A DNA stretch of 64,000 bases from Candidatus Nanohaloarchaea archaeon (GCA_014297435.1 JACOQA010000002.1:62001-126000), one strand, 5' to 3'; shown: positions 10,463 through 20,731, counted from the stretch's first letter. Numbers and translations are program-made. The notes: generated from the sequence alone by a model not told the origin.

Positions 10463-11302
10463 ATGACCGGACGAAACCAAGTAGAAAGACAGCTGCAGGA
10501 AAGTGTGTTGGATCGCACAGGAGAACTGTGCTTCTATGCTTCAGAGGCGGAGAGAGCGCTGGACAGGTATCTTAAGACCAGAAAGCAGCCGTACGGAAGG
10601 ACAGCGCACGAAATGCTGGGGAAAACCGATGACCTGCTTTTCTACGCCGATAACCTGATGATCGAGGCAGAGGAACGAGACGGTGTGACCCTGATAGAGC
10701 CCTTCACTAGCGAACTGCCTTCGAACAGGGAGTTAAGATACATGCATGAAAGCGATGAGCTCGAAGGCGTCGTAACCCAGCTACTTGAAAGCATCAAGGA
10801 GGAATCGGAGGAACTCTATATGAAGGCTGTAAGCATTCCCTCTTACAGAGACCTAAGGAGACAGATCGATGCAGAGCAGCAGCGCGAAGAGCGGAGGGAG
10901 ATAGAGGAAGAGATGCTGGGGACGGCCCGAGAACTCAGGTTCTACAACAGCATACTTGAACACATATCCAGGACATCAAACAGCTTCAACATCGAGGCCG
11001 CGCTCGAGGAGGCCGAGAGGAACACAGAAAAAGGCTGGCAAGCCTACAAGAAGGGTATAGGACATTTCAGCGATCTTTCGGATTACAGAAGAAGGAACAA
11101 CCTAGAAGCCGGTAACAGATTCGTCAACCCGGATAAAGCAGGAAGCCCAAGCAACGCCGAGAACATAGAGAAAAGATCCGAAAGTTTCGGAGAGCAAGAA
11201 CTTTCAAGACAGATGGAAGAGTTCTTCGATACACTTAAACGGTCTGAAAACCTGATAAGCACCAACCCTCTGGACAAGCTGGATGACTCCGAAATTCTGT
11301 AG
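10463..11302 (+). CDS. hypothetical helical protein
   Basis: 279-aa ORF rich in E/R/K, predicted helical. Confidence 0.7.
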   Translation: MTGRNQVERQLQESVLDRTGELCFYASEAERALDRYLKTRKQPYGRTAHEMLGKTDDLLFYADNLMIEAEERDGVTLIEPFTSELPSNRELRYMHESDELEGVVTQLLESIKEESEELYMKAVSIPSYRDLRRQIDAEQQREERREIEEEMLGTARELRFYNSILEHISRTSNSFNIEAALEEAERNTEKGWQAYKKGIGHFSDLSDYRRRNNLEAGNRFVNPDKAGSPSNAENIEKRSESFGEQELSRQMEEFFDTLKRSENLISTNPLDKLDDSEIL

Positions 11303-11343
11303 AACCGCCAACAGTTTTAACCCTTAGACCCGCACAGCAAGTT

Positions 11344-12366
11344 ATGGACACCGAGGAGCGCAAACAACTGGTCCTGAGAAATACTACCGAAATCGTTACA
11401 GAAGAAGAACTTGACGAAGTTCTGGAAAAAGATAGTCCAACCACTTATGTAGGCTATGAGACCTCGGGTCCTGTACACCTCGGACACTGGGCATCCATAA
11501 GAAAACTGAACGATCTTCAAAAGGCAGGTTTCGACCTCAAAGTTCTCTTCGCAGATCTTCACACATACTTGAACAAGAAAGGCGAGGAGGAGTGGATCCA
11601 GACCATGACTGAGTACTGGGAAGCCACGTTCAAGGCCACAGGGCTTGACGCAGAGTTCGTCCGTGGCAGAGAGTTCCAGGAAGAGACAGAATACTTCCAT
11701 GACGTCCTCGAAATGTCGAAAGAAACCACGATTAACAGAGGGCAGCGTTCGATGGCGGAAGTTGCTTCAGGCGAAGAAGACAGCCAAAGCATTTCACAGA
11801 TCGTTTACCCGTTGATGCAAGCACTGGATATCGAATATCTTGATGTCGATCTATCTATGGGTGCGACCGATCAGAGAAAGATCCACATGCTAGCCAGGGA
11901 AGCACTGCCAAAAGTCGGTTACGACAAGCCGGCATGCCTGCACCACCCGCTGGTCGTGTCTCTACAGGGAACCGAGAAGATGAGTAGCTCTAAGCCAGGC
12001 ACCATGTTCCCTCTACATGCCTCCGAGGAAACAGTGAAGGAAAGGATCAAGGACGCCTACTGTCCTCAAGGCGAAATCGAGGACAACCCGGTAATCCAGA
12101 TCACACAGTTCCATATCTTCGGCGACGACGAAGAACTTGAGATAGAAAGACCGGAAGAGTACGGCGGAAACATCCACTACTCGAACCAGGAAGAGCTTGA
12201 GGAAGACTTCGAATCCGGCGAACTACACCCACAGGACCTGAAAAACTCGGTTGCCGACCACATCGCCGAGAAACTGGAACCGGTAAGGCAGAAGTTCAAA
12301 GATAATCCAGAGCTTCTGGACTGTCTGGAGGAGATCGGGCACGAGAAGCCGGATTACGTCAAATAG
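11344..12366 (+). CDS. tyrS: tyrosyl-tRNA synthetase (archaeal/eukaryotic type)
   Basis: SGPVHLGHW (HIGH) and KMSSSKPG (KMSKS) motifs; archaeal TyrRS length. Confidence 0.94.
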   Translation: MDTEERKQLVLRNTTEIVTEEELDEVLEKDSPTTYVGYETSGPVHLGHWASIRKLNDLQKAGFDLKVLFADLHTYLNKKGEEEWIQTMTEYWEATFKATGLDAEFVRGREFQEETEYFHDVLEMSKETTINRGQRSMAEVASGEEDSQSISQIVYPLMQALDIEYLDVDLSMGATDQRKIHMLAREALPKVGYDKPACLHHPLVVSLQGTEKMSSSKPGTMFPLHASEETVKERIKDAYCPQGEIEDNPVIQITQFHIFGDDEELEIERPEEYGGNIHYSNQEELEEDFESGELHPQDLKNSVADHIAEKLEPVRQKFKDNPELLDCLEEIGHEKPDYVK

Positions 12367-12446
12367 TCCGGTTTTTCTCCTATTTTTGAAAAGGGATGTT
12401 CTCCCGAGGACTCAGTTAGAAAAAATAGGAGAAAATATCGAAAATA

Positions 12447-13016
12447 TTACTGATTTTCCTGATACTCTTCAACTGCTTCTTCTAACATTTGCTTATTTTC
12501 TTCAAACAAATCATCAGCATTTTTCTTTGATTCTGCTCTTTGAGATTCATAGTTAACTAGATTCAATAAGCCCTGTGAATCTTCGTCCCCCATCAGTGCT
12601 TCAGCATAGTTGTCCGATCTTTGTTCTGATGAAAAGATGACATCGTGAATGGCACCATCACTTTGCTCGTAGATAGTGGCTATTGAATCCACAACAGCTC
12701 TACCCACACTTCTCCATTTATCTAGGGAATTATCTTGTGCATTCTCAACAGCGTTTGCGAAATGGACTGCGCCTCCATATACTGCTGAAGCTCCGTCTAC
12801 CAGGCTGTGTTCTCCTTCTCCCTCAGCAACATCGTTCGCCACCTCATATAGTCTTTCAACATCTTCTATCTCGACACCCGGAGTCATGTCCGAGGCGAAT
12901 TTCACAGTATCAAATCCGTACTCGAAGTGACCTTCGGTTTTCTCGGAAACTCCTGCGCCTTGTTCCAAAGCCTCATCAAGATGTTGTTCGACCGTTTGTT
13001 GAAGTTCGTCTTTCAT
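12447..13016 (-). CDS. hypothetical acidic protein
   Basis: 189-aa ORF. Confidence 0.65.
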   Translation of the reverse strand: MKDELQQTVEQHLDEALEQGAGVSEKTEGHFEYGFDTVKFASDMTPGVEIEDVERLYEVANDVAEGEGEHSLVDGASAVYGGAVHFANAVENAQDNSLDKWRSVGRAVVDSIATIYEQSDGAIHDVIFSSEQRSDNYAEALMGDEDSQGLLNLVNYESQRAESKKNADDLFEENKQMLEEAVEEYQENQ

Positions 13017-13138
13017 ATGTAGTTATTTAAATCGAATACTTATAAATGTTACTGTGTAGTAGTTACACTTTTTTGTTGGATTTAGGGACCCATCAACATT
13101 AACTTAACTTCTAAAACTAGAATCTATACGTGATCCAC

Positions 13139-13158
13139 GAATGAAGGGTGGACGTTTT
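13139..13158 (+). promoter_or_regulatory. GAATnAAGGGTGGACGTTTT motif, upstream of serS
   Basis: GAATGAAGGGTGGACGTTTT, 69 nt before the serS ATG. Confidence 0.5.
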
Positions 13159-13226
13159 TCCAACAAAAGGTAGAATCGAAGCTGTAAAACCTGTTCTAGA
13201 AAAAGCTTTCTTCACAAGTGGTCTGT

Positions 13227-14495
13227 ATGCTTGATATCGAACTTTTCCGAAACAATCCCGAGAAGATTAAGGAGTCGGAGAAACGCCGCGACAAAGAACC
13301 TTCAAAGGTAGATAAGGTTGTAAAGACCGATGAGGAATGGCGTGAAAAGCTCCAGGAACTCGATAAGTTAAGACAGGAAAGAAATACTGTAGGCGATGAA
13401 ATAGCTTCGCTTAAACAAGAGGGTGAGGAAGCTTCCGAGAAGATCGAAAGAATGCAGGAAGTGAAAGAGAAGATATCTGAATTGGAGGAAGAAGTTGAAG
13501 ATCTCAAAGAGGAAAGAGATGAACTTCGTTACGAAATCGGTAATATCCTCCATGAATCCGTTCCTAAAGGCATGGATGAAGAAGATAACGTAGAGGAGAG
13601 AACTTGGGAGCCTGAGAATGGGAAGGACGAGGATTCCAGACTGGCAGCCGATATTATCGAAGAAAACGATTTAGTTGAGACAGAGAAGGCTGCAGAACTG
13701 GCAGGAGAAAGAGCTTACTACCTGAAAAAAGACTTGTTCCGCTTGAACCAGGCCTTGATCCAGTTCTCGATGGACCTTTTGAGCGAGAAAGGTTTCACAC
13801 CGATGCAGACACCTTACATGCTAAAGCACGAGCCTATGGCGGCAGCAGCCGAGCTCGAGGACTTTGAAGAACAGCTATACAAGATAGAAGATGAGGACAA
13901 GTACCTTATCGCTACTTCCGAACAGACCTTGGCTACTTTCCATAAGGACGATATCCTGCTTCCTGACGAGTTTCCGAAAAAGTACGCAGGATTTTCAACC
14001 AACTTCAGGCAGGAAGCCGGCAAACACGGACAACAAACCAGAGGCATCTGGAGAGTCCACCAATTCGAGAAAGTGGAGCAGTACATCTTCTGCAAACCCG
14101 AAAATTCGTGGGAGCTCCACGAGGAACTGCTTGATAACGCGGAAGAAGTTATGCAGGAGCTTGGACTTCCTTACCGCGTTGTGAACGTCTGTACTGGCGA
14201 TATGAATGATAATGCCGCGAAGAAGTACGATATCGAGGTCTGGAGACCTCCAATCGGCGAGTACGGAGAGGTCGTCTCGTGCTCTAACTGTACCGACTTC
14301 CAAGCCAGAAAAGTAAACGTCAGGATTCGCGGAAGCGATGAAAATCATGTAGCACATACATTAAACGCTACAGCAGTCGCAACCTCAAGGATCATGACAG
14401 CAATTATAGAGAACAATCAGGAAGAGGAAGGAGTAAGAATTCCTGAACCGCTCCAAAACTACATGGGCGGACAAAAGTACATAGAGACAGTTTAG
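13227..14495 (+). CDS. serS: seryl-tRNA synthetase (class II)
   Basis: MLDIELFRNNPEKIKES N-terminal arm, TRGIWRVHQFEKVEQ motif 2, SSC motif 'EVVSCSNCTDFQARK', LNATAVATSRIMTAIIEN motif 3. Confidence 0.95.
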   Translation: MLDIELFRNNPEKIKESEKRRDKEPSKVDKVVKTDEEWREKLQELDKLRQERNTVGDEIASLKQEGEEASEKIERMQEVKEKISELEEEVEDLKEERDELRYEIGNILHESVPKGMDEEDNVEERTWEPENGKDEDSRLAADIIEENDLVETEKAAELAGERAYYLKKDLFRLNQALIQFSMDLLSEKGFTPMQTPYMLKHEPMAAAAELEDFEEQLYKIEDEDKYLIATSEQTLATFHKDDILLPDEFPKKYAGFSTNFRQEAGKHGQQTRGIWRVHQFEKVEQYIFCKPENSWELHEELLDNAEEVMQELGLPYRVVNVCTGDMNDNAAKKYDIEVWRPPIGEYGEVVSCSNCTDFQARKVNVRIRGSDENHVAHTLNATAVATSRIMTAIIENNQEEEGVRIPEPLQNYMGGQKYIETV

Positions 14496-14779
14496 GCGCT
14501 GTGGGAGATTTCTCCGACCTTGCAATCCTCCTCTATCTTTTCTCCACCACAGCTTTCGTTTTCCGGAGCCGAAAGCAAAGCCATCAACTGAGTGTCCCTC
14601 AAACCTTTACCAGAGGAATTTTCTAGAGCATTCATAACGTCTTCTCTAAGATCCATCTCTTCATAATGTTCTGTATAGAAATCCTTCATCCCTTCTAGTT
14701 CTCTTCCGGTGTATTGACCTGTTTGACTTAGCTTCTGACTGAAAACATCGTAGGTCTCTATCTCGAAGTATTGGGACAT
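14492..14779 (-). CDS. hypothetical protein
   Basis: 95-aa ORF, tail-to-tail with serS. Confidence 0.5.
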   Translation of the reverse strand: MSQYFEIETYDVFSQKLSQTGQYTGRELEGMKDFYTEHYEEMDLREDVMNALENSSGKGLRDTQLMALLSAPENESCGGEKIEEDCKVGEISHSA

Positions 14780-14821
14780 GCTAACGTACCTGCTTCAATC
14801 TGAAGATTTATAAGAGATTGA

Positions 14822-15112
14822 CTAGTTTCCATCGCCGAACTCCCCCAGAGGGATCTCTGATGAGCCAAGATAATCAAAGGAATGTTCGTAATTCAGACCT
14901 CCATCAGCGACAGTTTCCTGATTTTCCTCTTCAAGCATCTCTGACTGGAAACCGTCCATCCCAAGCTGCTCGATATAATCCGGATCTTCGATTCCATAAG
15001 CTTCATCGCCCTCAACCATCAAATCGTCCTCTTTACTGGATTCGATATAGCCTTCAGGGTCTTGAACGATTGGAACTTCCGGATCTCTTCCTATCCTAGG
15101 ACAGTAATCCAT
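14822..15112 (-). CDS. hypothetical highly acidic protein
   Basis: 96-aa acidic ORF preceded by a long intergenic region with an AC-rich tract (see findings). Confidence 0.5.
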   Translation of the reverse strand: MDYCPRIGRDPEVPIVQDPEGYIESSKEDDLMVEGDEAYGIEDPDYIEQLGMDGFQSEMLEEENQETVADGGLNYEHSFDYLGSSEIPLGEFGDGN

Positions 15113-15328
15113 TATAAACCCTCTCCAGATGTTTTTTCAGGTTTTGCGATGCGGCACCGTATTGTTGTGTGGTTGTGTGTTGTCATATCGAGTAGAACCT
15201 CGAAAAGAGAATTATTGGTTTAATGCAGCACTGCCACATTCACTGCGGCAGCGGAGAACATTTTAATTGAATGTTTAATTGAGGAGATCTGAGAAAACTT
15301 AGAGCAGAAGCTTCCGGGACTCAAGCAC

Positions 15329-15348
15329 AAAACGTCCACCCTTGATTC
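15329..15348 (-). promoter_or_regulatory. GAATnAAGGGTGGACGTTTT motif, upstream of 14822-15112
   Basis: Minus strand GAATCAAGGGTGGACGTTTT; differs at one position from 13139-13158 (+). Confidence 0.5.
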
Positions 15349-15400
15349 CGCTCATATCCTAACAAAGTTCAGAAGACAGTTATATAGTTTAGGACGGTTT

Positions 15401-16606
15401 CTACCAGACCATCAGTGAGTGCTCATCCCTTACAAGATCCTCATCCCATTTTTCAGGAACATTTTCAGGAACAAGTTTCCTGAGCTCCTCTTGATTCACT
15501 TCACCCAGAAGTCTTTTTCGCTCCTCTTTCATCTGTCCGGGTCTGTTTCTTATTGCGTCACGATCAGGCTCACCGTCAAAGCTTCCTCTAACGGCGTTAC
15601 CCAGTATGTGCGCCATGTCGTTGACGTCCTCGCCATTGATCCTCATGTCGTTATCGGAGTAAAGGATGAACTCGAGATCCGGATTAAATACGTATCTCCC
15701 GTCCCCGTCTGCCTCAACTAGGTATTCAGGAGCGCTCCTATCAATATGACCGAGCAAGCCAAGTCCATTGAGGGTTGCGGCGTGGCGACCCCACATCTCC
15801 GCGTCGTTCTTAGAGATACCCATACTATCAACAGGCTCTGACCATGAGTGAAGTATTCCAACATCAAGGTTCGATTTTTCATAACCTCTGTTTCTCGTTT
15901 TCGGTTCTTTGCTGTCTACCCATAATTGTTCAGGTCTTGTGAGACGTGTGAGTCCAGGATGTATTTGTCCTAATTCATCGTGTACGCCTTCGTCTCTATC
16001 GAGTGCTGTTCTCAGTCCTACTTCCTGTATCCAGCCTTGTTCTCCGTTTTCTATTTGACCGTTAGTGACGTCGTAGTTTCCTTCACCGAATACCTGTTGA
16101 AGGTTGGAAAGATCGCCGGCGTCTAGAGAGCTTCGGGTTATAAGGTCAGTATCATATGATCGGGCGACGCGTATTCCTATGTACTCATTGTCATCCGAAA
16201 CTGCGTATGCTGCACTTGGAGGCTGCTTTATTCCTTCAGGATCGAAATCTTCTCTAAAGAATATTTCAAACTCTTCATCCGGACCTTCTTCTGGCTCCAC
16301 CGCCAGTTTGACATCTAGCTCGTCTCTTTTTTCGTTGTATTCCTCCCAGAGCTGTTTCTGGTCTGGTTTCATCCGGGTACCTGTATTAGTGTTTCGCCCC
16401 ATGCTTCCTGAAGCCATGTATGAATTGCCCGAACGACCGCCATCGGATAGATCCTCTACAAGTTCATAAACAGGCTCGTGGACTATATCGAACATGTCTA
16501 GGACTGACTGCGGTTCGTCATCCACGTACACTTGGATGTCCTCAATGCGGCTTATATCGTAAGAATTCACTTCCCCCTCCCCGTCATAGCTACTGGCGAG
16601 TGACAC
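15401..16606 (-). CDS. hypothetical protein, weak kinase-fold resemblance
   Basis: 401-aa ORF; C-terminal LLGHIDRSAPEYLVEADGDGRYVFNPDLEF loosely resembles kinase catalytic-loop and metal-binding segments. Confidence 0.6.
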   Translation of the reverse strand: MSLASSYDGEGEVNSYDISRIEDIQVYVDDEPQSVLDMFDIVHEPVYELVEDLSDGGRSGNSYMASGSMGRNTNTGTRMKPDQKQLWEEYNEKRDELDVKLAVEPEEGPDEEFEIFFREDFDPEGIKQPPSAAYAVSDDNEYIGIRVARSYDTDLITRSSLDAGDLSNLQQVFGEGNYDVTNGQIENGEQGWIQEVGLRTALDRDEGVHDELGQIHPGLTRLTRPEQLWVDSKEPKTRNRGYEKSNLDVGILHSWSEPVDSMGISKNDAEMWGRHAATLNGLGLLGHIDRSAPEYLVEADGDGRYVFNPDLEFILYSDNDMRINGEDVNDMAHILGNAVRGSFDGEPDRDAIRNRPGQMKEERKRLLGEVNQEELRKLVPENVPEKWDEDLVRDEHSLMVW

Positions 16607-16808
16607 TTATATCACTTCCGGCATCTTCAGTATGGATTTCCAAAGACCTGATAGAAGACTGCGAGTTAACCTTGCAGAAAGCATCCACCTTTTATTGTGG
16701 TGTAGCGCATACTTTATAGCGTTCAAACTCAGAATTTATAAAAGGACGTGGAGTCAGCGCCTCTAAAACCAGTATGGATTTAAGTGAGTTCATGTCTCAT
16801 GGAAGGGT

Positions 16809-18857
16809 ATGGAAACAACGGTCATGGTCGGGGAGAAGCCCAAAGTCGCCTCCCGGATCGCCAACGCCCTCGGAAACTACGACACCAAGACCAACCGAGG
16901 GGTCAAGAACTACGTAATCAAGACAGATGAGAGAAAGATAATCATAGCACCTGCCGTAGGCCACATATTCAACCTCGACCAGATCGCCGACAACTGGGAC
17001 TACCCTGTATTCGACGTAGAATGGAAGCCAACATTCGAAACTTCCGACTCGGCCGACTACATGAAGAAATACTACAACAACCTGAAAGACCAGCTGGAAA
17101 AGGCTGACACCTACATCAACGCGTGCGACTTCGACCTTGAAGGCTCTGTTATCGGATACAACGTTATCAAACACTTGACTGGTGCCGATGAAGAAAGAAT
17201 CGAACGCATGAAGTTCTCGACACTGACTCCTTCCGACCTACAGGAAGCATTTGATAACCTGGAGGATTTTGACGCCGGAATGACAGAAGCCGGAATAACA
17301 AGACACATTCTCGACTACTACTACGGTATCAACGTTTCCCGTGCACTGATGAAAGCGGTTAGAGATAACGACCGTTACAAGACTCTTTCTACAGGACGTG
17401 TGCAGGGTCCGACACTTAAGATCTTGGCGGACAGAGAAAAAGAAATACAGGAGTTTGAACCGGATCCTTACTGGGAGCTTTACCTAAAACATGCGGAGTT
17501 TGACGCTCAGTGGGAGGAAGACGAGGACAGGATCTGGGACCAAGAAACAGCGAACGACAAGTTCAACAAGGTATACGGAGAAACCGAAGCAGAAGTCACA
17601 AACGTGAAGGTAAACAACTATACGCACAAGCCACCGATACCTTTCAACCTGACAGGACTACAGAGCGAGGCCTCATCACAGTTCCGTATAAGCCCAAAGA
17701 AGACGCAGTCGATCGCGCAAACACTTTACGAAAACGGGCTTATCTCTTATCCTAGAACCGAGTCACAGAAACTGCCGCCGAAGATCGGATACAAGAACAT
17801 ACTGAACAAGCTGAAGGGTCAGGAAAGCTACGATAATCTGGCGAAAAAAGTACTGAAAAAAGATAAAAACGACAACCTTTACACGACGCAGGGAAGTAAA
17901 GAAGACGACGCACACCCTGCAATCTATCCAACAGGAGAAAGCCCGGGCGGAAAACTGTCAAAACAGGAGAAAAAAGTCTATGATTTAATTGTAAAACGTT
18001 TCTTCGCCGTATTCGGCAAACCAGCCAAACGTCAATCCCTTACCTTCACTCTCGACGTTAAGGAAGAAGAGTTCAAGGCCAAGTCAAAGGTTACAAAGAA
18101 GAGGAACTGGTACGAGCTCTACGATCCATACGTTAAAGTGGATTCGGCCGATCTCCCGGACATGGAGGAAGGCCAGACACTCCAGGTAGAAGACTTCGAA
18201 CTTGTTGACAAAGAAACGCAGCCACCTAACCGTTACAGCCAGTCAAAGATTGTCAACGAGCTTGAGAAACGAGAACTAGGTACAAAAGCGACACGTGCCG
18301 ACACCGTAGACCGCCTTTACGACAGGAACTACATCGAAGAGGAGCCTATCGAAGTAACGGACCTGGGACTTGCGATCGTAAACACTCTAGAGGACTACTG
18401 TGGCAACATCGTCTCCGAAGAGCTTACACGCGAATTCGAGGAAAAGATGCAGGAAATAAGAGAGCAGAAAAACACGAAAGAAGAAGTTCTGGAAGAGGCA
18501 AGAAACGAGTTAGGAGATATACTCGAAAAGTTCAAGGAGAAACAGAAACAGATTGGTTCAGAGCTTGTCGACACAATCGACTCCGAAAGAGAACGCAGAA
18601 GAAGACTAGGTCCATGCGATATCGAGGATTGTGACGGCACCCTAAAAATAATCAAGGCAAACGGCTCAAAATTCGTAGGATGCTCAAACTACCCTGACTG
18701 CGAAAACACATACCCATTACCGAACAACGGAGATATAAAGTCGACAAACGAGGTCTGCGAGGAATGCGGAACACCTAAGATCTTCGTAAGCAGGAAGAAA
18801 GGAAAAGACTACACGATGTGCCTATTTCCGGATTGTCCTACAAAAGATTCTTGGTAG
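16809..18857 (+). CDS. topA: DNA topoisomerase I (type IA)
   Basis: Toprim start VMVGEKPKVASRIANAL, DFDLEGSVIG, GLISYPRTES catalytic region, C-terminal Cys4 zinc fingers. Confidence 0.95.
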   Translation: METTVMVGEKPKVASRIANALGNYDTKTNRGVKNYVIKTDERKIIIAPAVGHIFNLDQIADNWDYPVFDVEWKPTFETSDSADYMKKYYNNLKDQLEKADTYINACDFDLEGSVIGYNVIKHLTGADEERIERMKFSTLTPSDLQEAFDNLEDFDAGMTEAGITRHILDYYYGINVSRALMKAVRDNDRYKTLSTGRVQGPTLKILADREKEIQEFEPDPYWELYLKHAEFDAQWEEDEDRIWDQETANDKFNKVYGETEAEVTNVKVNNYTHKPPIPFNLTGLQSEASSQFRISPKKTQSIAQTLYENGLISYPRTESQKLPPKIGYKNILNKLKGQESYDNLAKKVLKKDKNDNLYTTQGSKEDDAHPAIYPTGESPGGKLSKQEKKVYDLIVKRFFAVFGKPAKRQSLTFTLDVKEEEFKAKSKVTKKRNWYELYDPYVKVDSADLPDMEEGQTLQVEDFELVDKETQPPNRYSQSKIVNELEKRELGTKATRADTVDRLYDRNYIEEEPIEVTDLGLAIVNTLEDYCGNIVSEELTREFEEKMQEIREQKNTKEEVLEEARNELGDILEKFKEKQKQIGSELVDTIDSERERRRRLGPCDIEDCDGTLKIIKANGSKFVGCSNYPDCENTYPLPNNGDIKSTNEVCEECGTPKIFVSRKKGKDYTMCLFPDCPTKDSW

Positions 18858-18861
18858 CGGC

Positions 18862-19347
18862 TTAAATAATCTTGTAACGCTCCTCTAGATTCCTAATCTC
18901 CTCTTTGCTATGCTTGGAAAACTTTGGTTCGTATCTGTAGAAAGTTGAGAAAAAACGGACTAAGGTCCAGTTCTTGGAGCAATATCTGTCTTCATTCCGC
19001 CCGATTTCGGTTTTAAAAACATTTTCAATCTCTGAGGCTACGCTCTCATTCTTCTTTCTTATTCTAAGTTCGTTTCCTGTACACAGTATATTTGAGGCGA
19101 TACCATCTAATCTTGAGTTAGGTTTTAATGGCAATCTAATTTCAGAATTTTCGTTACCTCTAACCCCTACTTTGTATCTGAGTTGGTTTTCTCCCATTAG
19201 CCGATGTGTTTCCGCCTTTCCGAAAAGTTCAACAATTTTCGAAACCGGTGCTGCATACTTATCTTCCTCCCAAGTGTAGACCTGATGTCTGGATATCTCT
19301 AAGTTTGAGGCTATCTGACGCTGATAAAGCCCTCTTTCTTCTCTCAA
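18862..19347 (-). CDS. HTH (XRE-like) protein, possibly homing-endonuclease associated
   Basis: TTG start; LYQRQIASNLEISRHQVYTWEEDKYAAP helix-turn-helix; adjacent to a LAGLIDADG pseudogene. Confidence 0.5.
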   Translation of the reverse strand: MREERGLYQRQIASNLEISRHQVYTWEEDKYAAPVSKIVELFGKAETHRLMGENQLRYKVGVRGNENSEIRLPLKPNSRLDGIASNILCTGNELRIRKKNESVASEIENVFKTEIGRNEDRYCSKNWTLVRFFSTFYRYEPKFSKHSKEEIRNLEERYKII

Positions 19348-19386
19348 GCCCTGATATTATCGCCTAAACCTTCACCCTAAGATCCT

Positions 19387-20347
19387 CTACCTGATGAGGT
19401 CAAAGAAGTCTTTGAAGAAGTTTGACTTCTTTCTACCTCGATAAACGTAAGTTCGGGAACCTTTTTCCAGCTTCCTTATCATTTCTTTTTTCTTACGCGG
19501 ATGAGAGAACCCCCACATTATTACAGAAATTTCCGAAGTCCCTAGGACTGAACCTCAGAAGATAGGACCCAGGTTTCCGGATCTCACCTTCGATATTGAT
19601 TCCTTGCATATCGTTCTGACATGTTTCAAGAAAAGACCTAGTAGCTGAAGAGAGCGAAACTCTATAACTCTCCTGAGGCATACACCCATCCGTGTCAAAT
19701 ACTCCTCTCCAGTAGGCGTTAGATAGGTCTCCAGAGTCAAAAATTTCTGGGCGAGATAGTTCTCCTTTCTTGTAGGATTTAGGTAGGTTGAAACAGTGTC
19801 GGATGTATCGGCAGAACCATTTGTTAGCTATTTTAAGTTCGATTTTATTGCCTCTCTCGAGTATGCAGCATGTGCTTTCTGGTAAACCGAAGAGTTTCTG
19901 AACTAGTTCCTAGAGTTTCTCGATAAATTTTCTTGAGTCTTCGAGTTCTTCCGGCTTTCCTCCATCTACTACGCTCCATATGTTAGGTCCGTTGAATCCG
20001 CCATCTCCTGCTGCTACGCCTGCAAAGTATGCAAATTTCTCGGTTTTGAGATCCGAGTTTTTTCTTGGCGGATCGAGTTTTGAGGAGTTTCGTGAGCTGG
20101 TTATGTATTCTATTTCTTGGGACATCGTTTTTTCGTTGATGAGTTCTGAGAGGATGTCCATAGACCATGTCTGTTTTTCTTTACATCTTTGCATGGTCTG
20201 AGAAGTAATATTATGTTCTTCTGGATCTAAAATGTTGTATATTTCCTTGTTTCTTTCTTTGCCTATCTTAGCGTAGGGTATAGACTTTCGGCTTTCTTCT
20301 TTGCCGTTAATAAGGGCTTTAGACAAGTTGATGATTTCCTCTGGCAT
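19387..20347 (-). pseudogene. decayed LAGLIDADG homing endonuclease (one in-frame TAG, one 1-nt frameshift)
   Basis: KFAYFAGVAAGDGGF and YWRGVFDTDGC motifs lie in the same frame, separated by TAG at 19910-19912. A +1 in a 5-base C/G run (19510-19514) breaks the canonical VGFSHPRKKKEM motif; restoring it gives a C-terminus ending DFFDLIR. Confidence 0.8.
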
Positions 20348-20434
20348 GTAGATTTATTACTGGGCTTCTTTTGAAAAGTGGAGCGGACGGAGTTCCGTTA
20401 GTTCCGGTAGAAAAAGAACAAAAACAGTTATTTA

Positions 20435-20731
20435 TCATTTAGATGACTGTTCGCCATCGTGAAGTTTTTCTCTTTCTAGGTCGATTGCGGTATCGATCAA
20501 GAGACGTCCTAGCTGCCTTCCTCTTTCCCGGGACATGCCTTTTTCTTCGAACCTGTCCGCGAACTGCTCCATGACCTGTTCCTCCCGATTCTCATCCTTT
20601 ATCTCTATATCGTTTTTCTCTTTATACTCGATGACTTTGAGGACTTCTTCCATCCTGTCATCAATTTTCTCAACTATCTCATCGTTTATACTGTCGATGT
20701 TGCCGCGGGCATCTTCCAGAGGATTCGCCAT
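20435..20731 (-). CDS. chorismate mutase (AroQ class), copy 1
   Basis: IDSINDEIVEKIDDRMEEVLKVIEYKEKNDIEIKDENREE matches the AroQ pattern. Confidence 0.85.
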   Translation of the reverse strand: MANPLEDARGNIDSINDEIVEKIDDRMEEVLKVIEYKEKNDIEIKDENREEQVMEQFADRFEEKGMSRERGRQLGRLLIDTAIDLEREKLHDGEQSSK

